A model generated the notes under the pieces. It saw only the letters and a list, made by a program, of their open reading frames with translations, was not told the DNA's origin and made no database searches. A DNA stretch of 64,000 bases, from the NCBI RefSeq assembly GCF_017464355.1, contig NZ_JAFUAG010000031.1, positions 1-64,000 on the forward strand. Direction: 5' to 3'. This document shows positions 49,329 to 57,210 of this stretch, piece after piece (within the stretch, counting starts at the first letter, position 1; each line of letters starts with the position of its first letter). Position numbers and translations under genes: made by a program. The stretch is from Ruminococcus sp. (GTDB lineage Bacteria; Bacillota; Clostridia; Oscillospirales; Ruminococcaceae).

Positions 49329-50294
49329 ATGAAAAAGAAGATGTGCCCGTACTGCGGGAAAGAGCTTTCGGGGGAGGCTGTGCTTTGCAAGTACTGCCAC
49401 AACCTGCTCATAGATGAGGACGGTAGGATGACAGAAACTGAGGACAATGCCCTTGATGACGACAGGACAAAGGTCTTCTCAAAGCCCGAAGATGACAGGA
49501 CCAAACGTTTTGTTCTTCCCGAGAACGGCGAAGAAAAGGGCGTTATAGCCGATGCGGGAGCAGATGATGTTTTCTCGGGCAGCGGCTTTGATGATTATGA
49601 CGATTACGATGATGACGATGAGGCCTATGACGATTACGAGGAGAACGCTGCGAGAAAGCGCCTGTTCATAATCACCGCGGTAATAACCGTGGGCATACTC
49701 ATCGTGGTGATAGCAGCCATACTCATGGGCATGAAGCTTTTCGGCAAGAAGGGACAGAACGACGGCGCAAACAGCACTGTGGCTGCAAAGCCCGCCCAGA
49801 CAGCTCCCGCGGACACTGAAGAGAGCCAGCCTGAGGTCACCGATGACCAGCAGCAGGCCGCACCCGTTGAAAGCACTCCCGAGCAGTCCAGCATAGCACC
49901 GACGGAGGAAAGCTCAGTATCTTCTGCGGACAGCGAGTCAAGCTCCGAAAGCGGCACAGACATCACCGATAACGGTGAGAGCAGCTCTTCCCAGGCTGAT
50001 ACAGACAGCAGCACAGCAAACCTTGCTGACCAGAATCCCACTGCTTCGGATAGTTCTTCATCTTCTCAGGCAGACGATTCCAGCAGCCAGGCCGAGGTGG
50101 ATATCTCCGATCTGGAGAACACAGTAAGAAGCGCAGTTGCAGGTGATATCAACGGCGATATCACAGGCAGCCAGTTCAGAACAGAAGAGAACGGCTACGC
50201 TTACTACTACTTCTTCACCGAAGACGGCGCACACGGCTACAGTGTAGCTTATAACATCTCCACAGGCGCTTACGTCTGCGAGCAGAACTACTAA
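49329..50294 (+). CDS. Zinc-ribbon membrane protein with Ser-rich extracellular linker
   Basis: 321 residues. The N-terminus is a zinc ribbon (CPYCGKELSGEAVLCKYC). A disordered acidic stretch contains two near copies of a motif, DDRTKVF and DDRTKRF (about residues 44-62), and DDYDDYDDDDEAYDDYEE. A membrane segment spans about 111-134. Outside lies a long Ser/Thr/Gln/Glu-rich linker, then a small domain (about 250-321) with SAVAGDINGDITGSQF and YYYFFTEDGAHGYSVAYN. Function unknown; the duplicated Thr motif could be a phosphorylation or FHA-docking site. Confidence 0.65.
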   Translation: MKKKMCPYCGKELSGEAVLCKYCHNLLIDEDGRMTETEDNALDDDRTKVFSKPEDDRTKRFVLPENGEEKGVIADAGADDVFSGSGFDDYDDYDDDDEAYDDYEENAARKRLFIITAVITVGILIVVIAAILMGMKLFGKKGQNDGANSTVAAKPAQTAPADTEESQPEVTDDQQQAAPVESTPEQSSIAPTEESSVSSADSESSSESGTDITDNGESSSSQADTDSSTANLADQNPTASDSSSSSQADDSSSQAEVDISDLENTVRSAVAGDINGDITGSQFRTEENGYAYYYFFTEDGAHGYSVAYNISTGAYVCEQNY

Positions 50295-50304
50295 TATGAT
50301 ATCA

Positions 50305-50350
50305 GCACAGGCATCGGCGCCTCTATGGGACGCGGTGTCTGTGTTTTTTT
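50305..50350 (+). terminator. Terminator after the zinc-ribbon gene
   Basis: An imperfect GC-rich stem from CACAGGCATCGGCGC to GCGGTGTCTGTG runs into seven Ts. Confidence 0.75.
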
Positions 50351-50354
50351 GTAC

Positions 50355-50383
50355 TTGAATTGCAGAGAAAAGTGTGGTATAAT
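50355..50383 (+). promoter_or_regulatory. Promoter of the glutamine synthetase operon
   Basis: TTGAAT (50355-50360), 17-bp spacer, TATAAT (50378-50383). Confidence 0.8.
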
Positions 50384-50398
50384 GTTAGGGTGTAAGAC

Positions 50399-50450
50399 TT
50401 GCCCTGTGTACGGGGGCAAAAACGTACAGCCGCTGAAAGCCTTTCGGCGG
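50399..50450 (+). promoter_or_regulatory. Structured leader with mutually exclusive hairpins
   Basis: TTGCCC (50399-50404) can pair with GGGCAA (50414-50419), or TGTACG (50407-50412) with CGTACA (50423-50428); they cannot form together. A third stem CCGCTGAA/TTCGGCGG (50430-50450) follows, ending just before the start codon at 50464. There is no T run, so any control would be on antitermination or translation. Confidence 0.45.
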
Positions 50451-50463
50451 AGGGAAAGAGATA

Positions 50464-51090
50464 ATGGCCGATAACGAAAATATAATAGATAAGATAGCCC
50501 GTCACCCGAGGATATGGGCGGCCGCCGCACTGGTGGTGTCGCTGTGGTGCCTTATAAGCGGGGCGCTGGGGCTGCTGGTGCGGAATGAGTGTTCCTTTGA
50601 GGATATGGAGAATGCTCCCGCCTACAGCCGTGTCAGCGGGAATATTACAGAGGTCGATGAGGAAAGTTCTTTTGAGATGAGAAATACTTTCTGCCGTTTT
50701 CTGCCCACAGGGGTGGAATATTTCAGTATTGCCCATACCAAGGACGGACAGCTGATATTTCTGCGGACAGATAAGAACTGGTACCCCGACAAGGACGGTA
50801 AAACAAAGATAAAAGGCGCGGTGAAGCGCTTCGGCAAGGCGGATAAACGTGATATAACCAACGGTCTTGCCATTGAGGTCAGCGTGTATGCCGACCTTAT
50901 AGCAGACAGGCTCTATGTCCTGCGGATAGCAGGGGGTCTGCTCATAGCAGGCGAGGTCTTGCTGGGGGCATGGCTCGTAAAGAAAAGATCAGGGGAAACG
51001 GTCAGGGGATATAAGGCAGCGACGATAGTTTTTTGCGCCATACCTTTTGCGGCGGCAGCACTGGGTCTGCACCTGCTGGGGTATGCATAG
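50464..51090 (+). CDS. Membrane protein, first gene of the glutamine synthetase operon
   Basis: 208 residues with membrane segments at about 17-40, 155-172 and 185-206. The middle part is an extracytoplasmic domain of about 110 residues (SRVSGNITEVDEESSFEM, GVEYFSIAHTKDGQLIFLRTD in pieces). It starts 80 bp after the promoter and is followed by glnA after 12 bp. No family was recognised. The constant linkage to glnA would suggest a membrane role in the same stimulus, but this is unproven. Confidence 0.6.
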   Translation: MADNENIIDKIARHPRIWAAAALVVSLWCLISGALGLLVRNECSFEDMENAPAYSRVSGNITEVDEESSFEMRNTFCRFLPTGVEYFSIAHTKDGQLIFLRTDKNWYPDKDGKTKIKGAVKRFGKADKRDITNGLAIEVSVYADLIADRLYVLRIAGGLLIAGEVLLGAWLVKKRSGETVRGYKAATIVFCAIPFAAAALGLHLLGYA

Positions 51091-51102
51091 GAGGTCAGTA
51101 AT

Positions 51103-52410
51103 ATGAAGTACACAGAAAGAGAAGTTCTCCAGTTTGTGGAGGAAAATGATGTTAAATTTGTAAAGATGATGTTCTGCGACATCTTCGGGGCGCTCAAAAG
51201 CATATCCGTGCCTGCCTCGGAGCTGCCCAAGATATTCAGGAAAGGTCTGCTGTTCGACGCTTCAAAGCTAAGCGGCTTCATGAACTTTTCAAGCACCGAC
51301 CTGCTGCTTTTCCCCGACCCCGATACCCTTGCACTGCTCCCGTGGAGACCCCAGCAGGGCAGGGTGGTGAGATTTTTCTGTACAATAAAATACACAGATG
51401 GCACCGTCTTCGAGGGGGACGGAAGAACTTTCCTGAAAAATGCGGTAGAGTATGCAAGAGGTAAGGGCTATAACTTCCAGATAGGTACCTCCTGCGAGTT
51501 CTATGTCTTTGAGAAGAACGACAGCGGTCACATCACCAAGATACCCCACGACTACGCAGGCTACTGCGATATCGCTCCCGCAGACAAGGGCGAAAATCTC
51601 AGGCGTGATATCTGCCTGACCCTGGAGCAGATGGATATTTACCCCGAGGGTTCCCGCCATGAAAGCGGCCCCGGGCAGAACGAGATAGATTTCCAGTATT
51701 CAAATCCCCTTAATGCGGCAGATAATCTGGTTACTTTCAAGAACGTGGTAAAATCCGTGGCAGACAGGAACGGCCTTTATGCCACATTCATGCCCAAGCC
51801 CCTCTGTGACAGACCCGGCTCGGGGCTGCATATAATGCTGCTCTGCATGAAAGGCACCGAGAACATCTTCGTGCCCCGCAGAGATGATCTGGGCAGCGAG
51901 GCTAAGTCCATGATAGCGGGCATACTTGACCGCGTGCGTGAGATAACCCTCTTCCTGAATTCCACTGCAAGCTCCTACAGCAGGCTGGGAAATTCAAGGG
52001 CGCCCAAGTACATAACCTGGTCCCATGAGAACTTCGCCCAGCTTATCCGTGTGCCTATGATAGACTCTGAGGAGAACGCTATGATACTCCGTTCCCCCGA
52101 TAATACCTGTAACCCCTATTTTGCTCTGGGACTGGTCATCTATGCGGCGCTGGAGGGTGCGCTAAACGGTGCTGAGCTTTGCTCCGCCACTGACCTTTCT
52201 CCCGATAACATAGCCGAGCTTACCGAGAAGCTGCCCGCTGACCTCAACGAGGCCATCGAGGCCGCAAGGGCAAGCACTTTCCTGAGCGACAGGCTGCCCG
52301 AGAACCTCATAGCCCATGTCCTCAGCGAAAAATGGCAGGAGGCTAAGGAATATGCCGAATGCGAAGATAAAGAGATGTTTGAGACAGTAAGATATTTCTA
52401 TACGATGTAG
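51103..52410 (+). CDS. Glutamine synthetase, type I-like
   Basis: 435 residues. N-terminal beta-grasp domain (about 15-100: VKFVKMMFCDIFGALKSISV). Catalytic motifs: SCEFYVFEKND (metal Glu), RHESGPGQNEIDF, GSGLHIMLL and RSPDNTCNPYFAL. The usual ATP/glutamate-binding NR(S) before the IRxP strand reads ENFAQLIRVP, so one conserved arginine is missing. It makes glutamine from glutamate and ammonia if active; the substitution leaves open a gamma-glutamyl ligase acting on another amine. The operon also encodes an ANTAR regulator, as in clostridial glnA-nitR units. Confidence 0.88.
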   Translation: MKYTEREVLQFVEENDVKFVKMMFCDIFGALKSISVPASELPKIFRKGLLFDASKLSGFMNFSSTDLLLFPDPDTLALLPWRPQQGRVVRFFCTIKYTDGTVFEGDGRTFLKNAVEYARGKGYNFQIGTSCEFYVFEKNDSGHITKIPHDYAGYCDIAPADKGENLRRDICLTLEQMDIYPEGSRHESGPGQNEIDFQYSNPLNAADNLVTFKNVVKSVADRNGLYATFMPKPLCDRPGSGLHIMLLCMKGTENIFVPRRDDLGSEAKSMIAGILDRVREITLFLNSTASSYSRLGNSRAPKYITWSHENFAQLIRVPMIDSEENAMILRSPDNTCNPYFALGLVIYAALEGALNGAELCSATDLSPDNIAELTEKLPADLNEAIEAARASTFLSDRLPENLIAHVLSEKWQEAKEYAECEDKEMFETVRYFYTM

Positions 52411-52428
52411 TGATATAGGGAGAACAAT

Positions 52429-52977
52429 ATGTACGAAAATTTTCAAGCTCAGCAAGCCCCGACAGTATCAAAGGCAAGAGTGGGGATATTCATGGCAGCA
52501 GCAGGTTTCCTGCAATTTTTAAGCACAACTGCTGTGAGCGTTTTTATGGAATTTCAGTTAATGACAGTGGGCACGAAGGTTGAGCAAGATCCCGGATTTT
52601 CATTGGTTTTTATCAGGGACAGCAACCCGCTGCTGTGGTTGGTCTTAACTGTGATACTTGTATGTATTGTCGGAGTTATGCTGATAGCTTCCCTTGTGGT
52701 GGCGCTGCTGACGAGGATAAGTCTGCGTAAAGCGTGGTCTGTCAGCAAAAAAGAGTTCAATATATGCGCTGCCTTTCTGGGGGCGTGTGCGGTCATAGGT
52801 ATTGTCTCAAGCCTTATAATAACACACCTGGGCTGCTTTGTTTCGGTGCTGCTGTTACAGCTGATGCCCGTGCTATTCATGGCTGTGATGTATCTGCTGC
52901 CCCTTGACCGCAGGTGCAGTATGGGTGCGCAGGGACATTTCATGCCGAACACCCAGCAGGACCTCACAAGATTTTGA
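52429..52977 (+). CDS. Four-helix membrane protein, unknown function
   Basis: 182 residues with membrane segments at about 18-42, 68-92, 108-130 and 133-155. The cytoplasmic tail ends in NTQQDLTRF. It follows glnA by 18 bp and its stop codon overlaps the TTG start of a small gene, so it is in the same transcript. No family was recognised. Confidence 0.6.
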   Translation: MYENFQAQQAPTVSKARVGIFMAAAGFLQFLSTTAVSVFMEFQLMTVGTKVEQDPGFSLVFIRDSNPLLWLVLTVILVCIVGVMLIASLVVALLTRISLRKAWSVSKKEFNICAAFLGACAVIGIVSSLIITHLGCFVSVLLLQLMPVLFMAVMYLLPLDRRCSMGAQGHFMPNTQQDLTRF

Positions 52978-53171
52978 CGGCCAAAAAGGGCAGGCGGAAG
53001 TTCCTGCACGGGGACAGAATGTTCTATTGGTACATAAAAGTGGACAGCTGCCACCGTATCATCATATATTCCGAGGACAAGAAGACCCGTATCGAAGCTC
53101 CGTTCCCCGATACGGAGGTCCCCGTTACACCCAAAACTATCGGGGATATACTTGACAAATATCTGAAATAA
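52974..53171 (+). CDS. Small basic protein, 65 residues, coupled to the gene before
   Basis: TTG at 52974 overlaps the preceding stop (TTGA). The product MTAKKGRRKFLHGDRMFYWY... ends in VTPKTIGDILDKYLK and has a compact strand/helix pattern with no membrane segment. The frame is open further upstream inside the previous gene, so the start is inferred from the overlap. It lies 18 bp before the ANTAR regulator gene. Function unknown. Confidence 0.5.
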   Translation: MTAKKGRRKFLHGDRMFYWYIKVDSCHRIIIYSEDKKTRIEAPFPDTEVPVTPKTIGDILDKYLK

Positions 53172-53189
53172 ATAAAGGAGGGGAAAATT

Positions 53190-53762
53190 TTGGACAGAAT
53201 ACTGATAGCAGCTTCATCTGACAAGCACGTTTCGGCGCTGATCAATCAGCTGAAAGAGATTTTTCCCGGAGTGAAGTTCTCAACAGTATCCACAGGCCGC
53301 GAGGCAAGGCGGTCTGTTTCGGAGCAGGACTTTGATATGCTGGTGGTCAACTGCCCCCTCAGCGATGAACACGGGGCTGACCTGGCAGAGTTCGTGTACT
53401 CCTCCTCCGACTCCATGTGTGTGCTGCTGGTGAAGAACGATATATCCGATGATATCGCTGACAAGGTGGAGGACTACGGTGCTATGGTCATCTCAAAGCC
53501 CTTAAACCGCGACCTTTTCTACCGTGCTATGAGGTTTACCGCCGCCGCAAGAAAGCGTATGCTGGGCGTGCGGTCAGAGAACATAAAACTCCAGAAGAAG
53601 CTGGAGGAGATACGCACTGTAAACCGTGCAAAGCTGGCGCTGATGAAGTACCTGGGCTTCACCGAACAACAGGCGCACCGCTACATTGAAAAGCAGGCCA
53701 TGGATCTGCGCTGCACCAAGCTTGAGGTCGCACGCAAGGTCATAAAGATGTACGAGGTTTAA
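53190..53762 (+). CDS. ANTAR-domain response regulator (NitR-like)
   Basis: 190 residues starting with TTG at 53190, eight bases after AAAGGAGGGG. The receiver domain (1-120) is degenerate: the phospho-acceptor site reads MLVVNCPLSDE, with Asn54 where Asp is expected, while ISKP retains the conserved Lys. A coiled linker (about 130-150) leads to the ANTAR RNA-binding domain (ALMKYLGFTEQQAHRYIEKQAMD). ANTAR proteins bind paired hairpins in leader RNA and prevent termination. Placement after glnA suggests control of nitrogen genes, without classical phosphorylation. Confidence 0.85.
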   Translation: MDRILIAASSDKHVSALINQLKEIFPGVKFSTVSTGREARRSVSEQDFDMLVVNCPLSDEHGADLAEFVYSSSDSMCVLLVKNDISDDIADKVEDYGAMVISKPLNRDLFYRAMRFTAAARKRMLGVRSENIKLQKKLEEIRTVNRAKLALMKYLGFTEQQAHRYIEKQAMDLRCTKLEVARKVIKMYEV

Positions 53763-53763
53763 A

Positions 53764-54303
53764 ATGGGAAATATTATCAGACTTAATGACAAGCAGCCTG
53801 CGGAAGAATGGCTGAGTATGTCAAACGGAGGCACCGATGTGCTGCTGGATGTGCTGGTGCTGGCAGGCTCGGCGCTGGCGGAAAAGGACAGCGAAAAGGA
53901 ACAGGTGGTATGGCTGGCGCAGCATGACCAGAACGTTGTGGGGCTGGGCACAGTAGGCTTCGATATCACCGAAATGCCCTGGACAAAGGCCGACTTTGCT
54001 TCACAGCAGGTGTTCATGCTCAGGTGCATAGCCGCTGCAAGGGAAAAGCTGTGGTGGGAAAAGCTGGAGTATGAGCCTAATGAGGAACTGCTCATGCCGC
54101 AGCTCGATACCTTTGAAAGCTTCATCAGGGCGATGACCGAGGAGCTTGTGGACGAAAACGAAAGGCTGGAATGGCTGGCTGAGGCAGACGATGACGACCC
54201 TCAGCTGAACGGGTTCCCCGTGTGCAGAAAGCATCAGGTGCTGAGAAGCTGGTGCGGCTGTAGGTTCTGTACTGTCTATGGACATGGCGTTAGTTACTTC
54301 TAA
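53764..54303 (+). CDS. Hypothetical protein with a Cys-rich C-terminus
   Basis: 179 residues, starting two bases after the ANTAR stop codon. Mostly helical, acidic, no membrane segment. The C-terminal part has CRKHQVLRSWCGCRFC, four cysteines that could hold a metal. It closes the operon. I do not recognise a family. Confidence 0.6.
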   Translation: MGNIIRLNDKQPAEEWLSMSNGGTDVLLDVLVLAGSALAEKDSEKEQVVWLAQHDQNVVGLGTVGFDITEMPWTKADFASQQVFMLRCIAAAREKLWWEKLEYEPNEELLMPQLDTFESFIRAMTEELVDENERLEWLAEADDDDPQLNGFPVCRKHQVLRSWCGCRFCTVYGHGVSYF

Positions 54304-54350
54304 CTTCTATTAAGAAAATATAGACAGAATGTTAAATCGGGCAAATCCCC

Positions 54351-54379
54351 TTGAAATCTGTACTGATATGATGTATAAT
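54351..54379 (+). promoter_or_regulatory. Promoter of the fructose-bisphosphate aldolase gene
   Basis: TTGAAA (54351-54356), 17-bp spacer, TATAAT (54374-54379). Confidence 0.88.
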
Positions 54380-54486
54380 AGTTAAGGCAAAATATTTGCT
54401 TTGACGGAATATGGCGGCAGGGTCTATGTTAATACCGCGGTGTGAAGTCAGGGCTGTCAAATTCAAAATATCTGGAGGTATTCAAA

Positions 54487-55362
54487 ATGTTAGTTAATGC
54501 TAAGGAAATGCTGGATAAGGCTCGCGCAGGCAAGTACGCAGTAGGTCAGTTCAATATCAACAACCTGGAATGGACAAAGGCTGTTCTGCTGACTGCTCAG
54601 GAGCTGAATTCGCCCGTTATCCTCGGTGTATCTGAGGGCGCAGGCAAGTACATGACTGGCTTTGAGACCGTTGCTGCTATGGTAGCTGCTATGGACAAGA
54701 GCCTGGGTATCACTGTTCCTGTTGCACTGCACCTGGACCACGGTACATATGAGGGCTGCTACAAGTGCATCAAGGCAGGCTTCACTTCTATCATGTTCGA
54801 CGGTTCTCATTTCCCCATCGAGGAGAACGTTGCAAAGACCACTGAGCTGGTAAACGTAGCTCACGGCCTGGGTCTTTCCATCGAGGCTGAGGTTGGCGCT
54901 ATCGGCGGTGAAGAGGACGGCGTTATCGGTAAGGGCGAGTGCGCAGATCCTGTTGAGTGCGAGATGATCGCTAAGCTGGGCGTTGACTTCCTGGCTGCAG
55001 GTATCGGCAATATCCACGGCGTATATCCCGAGAACTGGGAAGGCCTGAGCTTTGAGACTCTGGACGCTATCAACAAGAAGCTGACAGGTTCTATCGGTGA
55101 AGTTCCTCTGGTACTGCACGGCGGTACAGGTATCCCCGATGACCAGATCAAGAAGGCTATCTCCCTGGGCGTAGCTAAGATCAACGTTAATACTGAGTGC
55201 CAGCTGGTATTCGCTGAGGCTACCAGAGGCTACGTTGAGGCAGGCAAGGACAAGCAGGGCAAGGGCTTCGACCCCAGAAAGCTGCTGGCTCCCGGCTTCG
55301 AGGCTATCAAGGCTAAGGTCAAGGAGAAGATGGAACTGTTCGGTTCTGTTGGCAAGGCCTAA
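54487..55362 (+). CDS. fba: Fructose-bisphosphate aldolase, class II
   Basis: 291 residues from ATG 54487 (GGAGG upstream). Zinc ligands are in LHLDHGTYEGC, EAEVGAIGGEEDG, GNIHGVYP and LHGGTGI, and the substrate loop VAKINVNTECQLVF is intact. GQFNINNLEW near the start is typical of the family. It splits fructose 1,6-bisphosphate in glycolysis. Codon use is strongly biased to the preferred codons (GCT, GTT, GGT), as expected of a highly expressed gene. Confidence 0.96.
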   Translation: MLVNAKEMLDKARAGKYAVGQFNINNLEWTKAVLLTAQELNSPVILGVSEGAGKYMTGFETVAAMVAAMDKSLGITVPVALHLDHGTYEGCYKCIKAGFTSIMFDGSHFPIEENVAKTTELVNVAHGLGLSIEAEVGAIGGEEDGVIGKGECADPVECEMIAKLGVDFLAAGIGNIHGVYPENWEGLSFETLDAINKKLTGSIGEVPLVLHGGTGIPDDQIKKAISLGVAKINVNTECQLVFAEATRGYVEAGKDKQGKGFDPRKLLAPGFEAIKAKVKEKMELFGSVGKA

Positions 55363-55372
55363 TTAGAAAGCT

Positions 55373-55699
55373 ATGGCAGTTGATAAAAGCTTTCGTGCTG
55401 ATCTTGCCTACAGCTATGAGCTGAACTATGTGTTCGGTGTGGTTTGTCAGGCGGGACAGCAGTGTGGTTTCTCCATTGACAGGGCGGACAACTTCTATTA
55501 TATCATCAACATGAGCAATAGTATGAATTTGTGGACCTGGGGAGAGAGCATCACCGTTACCATGGGCCTGTTGCCCGACGGACGGACAGGTGTCACCATA
55601 GTGAGCAATTCAAATATGGGCACTGAGTTCCGTGCAAGAAAGCAAAATCAAGAAAACGTGCAAAAGCTTGTAAATATGATAAACAACTATCTGAGATAG
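55373..55699 (+). CDS. Small hypothetical protein after fba
   Basis: 108 residues, 11 bp after the aldolase stop. It has strand-rich stretches (LNYVFGVVCQAGQQCGFSID in part, SITVTMGLLPDGRTGVTIVS) and a C-terminal helix (NVQKLVNMINNYLR). No membrane segment. No family recognised. Confidence 0.6.
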   Translation: MAVDKSFRADLAYSYELNYVFGVVCQAGQQCGFSIDRADNFYYIINMSNSMNLWTWGESITVTMGLLPDGRTGVTIVSNSNMGTEFRARKQNQENVQKLVNMINNYLR

Positions 55700-55734
55700 C
55701 CTGTCGTTCCCGAGCGGCAGGCTGCTCGGCTTTT
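55699..55734 (+). promoter_or_regulatory. Terminator with competing hairpin before queT
   Basis: CCGAGC (55709-55714) pairs with GCTCGG (55723-55728) ahead of a CTTTTT run, a short terminator. An overlapping stem CCTGTCG (55699-55705)/CGGCAGG (55714-55720) would prevent it. It ends 14 bp before the queT start codon, so it may control queT. Confidence 0.5.
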
Positions 55735-55747
55735 TGGGGGTTATTAT

Positions 55748-56269
55748 ATGGAAATGTTCAATTCACGCAGGATCACCAATATAGGTGTCATGACGGCCGT
55801 TTACGTTGCGGCTACGATTCTCTGTTCACCCCTGGCCTACGGAGATGTGCAGTTTCGTGTATCTGAAATGCTCATGCTGCTGTGCTATTTCAATAAGGAC
55901 TATATCATTTCTATGACGCTGGGCTGCTTCATCGTCAATCTCTGGAGCCCCCTGGGCTTTATCGACGTGGGCTGCGGCACTGTGGCAACGGTCATCGCCG
56001 CTGTGCTGATATATGCTCTGCGCAATAAGACGAACCTGTTCGTCGTTTCACTTTTCCCTGTCCTGACCAACGGCCTGATAGTCGCTGCGGAGCTTAAATA
56101 TGTCTACGGTCTGCCTTACTGGCTCAGCGCAGGCAGTGTGGCTCTTGGGGAATTCGTCTGCGTGAGCATACTTGGTGTCATCATCGTAAATGCCCTCAGA
56201 AAAAACAAAGGCTTCATGAAGCTGATAACCGCAGGCAACGAGAATGCCCGCAAAGAAGTCAGAAGCTGA
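55748..56269 (+). CDS. QueT-family transporter (ECF-type substrate-binding subunit)
   Basis: 173 residues with five or six membrane segments. It opens ITNIGVMTAVYVAATILC and has GDVQFRVSEMLMLLCYF and VNLWSPLGFIDVGCGTVAT, motifs typical of QueT, which takes up queuosine precursors as the S component of an energy-coupling-factor transporter. The ATPase and T subunits must be encoded elsewhere. Confidence 0.88.
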   Translation: MEMFNSRRITNIGVMTAVYVAATILCSPLAYGDVQFRVSEMLMLLCYFNKDYIISMTLGCFIVNLWSPLGFIDVGCGTVATVIAAVLIYALRNKTNLFVVSLFPVLTNGLIVAAELKYVYGLPYWLSAGSVALGEFVCVSILGVIIVNALRKNKGFMKLITAGNENARKEVRS

Positions 56270-56276
56270 AAATAAA

Positions 56277-56376
56277 CTCCCAATTTTGAAGTGTATTGCT
56301 GATGATACAGAATGGTTTTTTTTCGTATTGTTTCCCCCGTCTTCGGCGGGGGAAACAATACACAACCAAACTGGGA
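56277..56376. repeat. Dispersed palindromic repeat, copy 3 (most complete)
   Basis: About 100 bp. The ends CTCCCAATTTTGAAGTG and ACCAAACTGGGA are imperfect inverted repeats, and a central stem GTATTGTTTCCCCC pairs with GGGGGAAACAATAC. It lies eight bases after the queT stop. See 20768-20841 and 37717-37814. Confidence 0.88.
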
Positions 56377-56383
56377 TAAAATA

Positions 56384-56412
56384 AAAACACTCCCGCTGAG
56401 GGAGTGTTTTTT
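56384..56412. terminator. Terminator between queT and the CPBP gene
   Basis: AACACTCCC pairs with GGGAGTGTT, flanked by A and T runs, so it works in both directions. Confidence 0.93.
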
Positions 56413-56422
56413 TTGTATGAGC

Positions 56423-57196
56423 CTATGCTTTCAGCAGGGAAGACATGGGCTGGAAAGACACGCATTTGCCTCTGCTGTGCATTTTAACAAGGGCAAGGGG
56501 CAGGCATACGGCCACCAGGGCAATGCCCACATACATCAGGTATCCGTTGGCAAGTATAGTCTTTGCAAAGGGGGCGGCTGCCATGGTAACAAGGTTGGCA
56601 GAGATGTGGAAAGCCAGGCAGTAGACTACGTTCTTGGAAAGGATATAGATAAGGCTGATGATGATACCCACAAGGATAAGGTCAATGGCGCGGGCAGAAG
56701 TCCTGGGGAAGTGCAGGCCGATCCAGGGCAGGACGGTGATGATAAGGGCAGCAGCTTTTTTCTTATTGCTCTTGCCTGCGGCGATGAGCAGTACGGTCAT
56801 GGCGCCCAGGCGGAAGATGAGTTCCTCTGCCAGGGGGTTTATGCATACGGTAGTCACCATGATGTATATCTCCTTGAAGCTGCCGTCAAGGGTGCCTGTT
56901 TCAAAGGTGTGTCGGTTGGCAATGAAAACATCTGCCAGGGACCAGGCGAGCCCTGCAATGGTTATCAGGGCAAAGGTCAGGGGGACGGGCTTGCTGAAGG
57001 AGCTTGCGGTATCGACCTTCAGCAGCTTTTTGTTGGCAAGTATGCAGATAAGTCCGCCGATAAGGTAGCAGAAGGGAATGGCATAGGATTCAAGGGAAGG
57101 GTCTGCCATACTGACACATACAGCCCCTAACAGAGGCAGTATGCCCAACAACATCATCAAAATGGAATATCCAACAGCGCTTTTAAAATTTTTCAT
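56423..57196 (-). CDS. CPBP-family intramembrane metalloprotease
   Basis: 257 residues with about seven membrane segments. The CPBP (Abi) motifs are present: NPLAEELIFR (motif 1, EExxxR), a GLHF motif with His (WIGLHFPR) and CLAFHISANL (motif 3). Related proteases act in prenyl-protein processing or bacteriocin immunity. AAAGGAGAG precedes ATG 57196. It lies 15 bp downstream of a second, diverged CPBP gene. Confidence 0.85.
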   Translation of the reverse strand: MKNFKSAVGYSILMMLLGILPLLGAVCVSMADPSLESYAIPFCYLIGGLICILANKKLLKVDTASSFSKPVPLTFALITIAGLAWSLADVFIANRHTFETGTLDGSFKEIYIMVTTVCINPLAEELIFRLGAMTVLLIAAGKSNKKKAAALIITVLPWIGLHFPRTSARAIDLILVGIIISLIYILSKNVVYCLAFHISANLVTMAAAPFAKTILANGYLMYVGIALVAVCLPLALVKMHSRGKCVSFQPMSSLLKA

Positions 57197-57210
57197 GATG
57201 TAACTCTCCT

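Noticed and set aside
50399-50450. Standard ANTAR double-hexaloop target
   Set aside because: No pair of adjacent stems with six-base loops carrying A at position 1 and G at position 4 was found.
55690-55747. preQ1 riboswitch before queT
   Set aside because: The C-rich loop and A-rich tail of preQ1 aptamers are not present in the leader.
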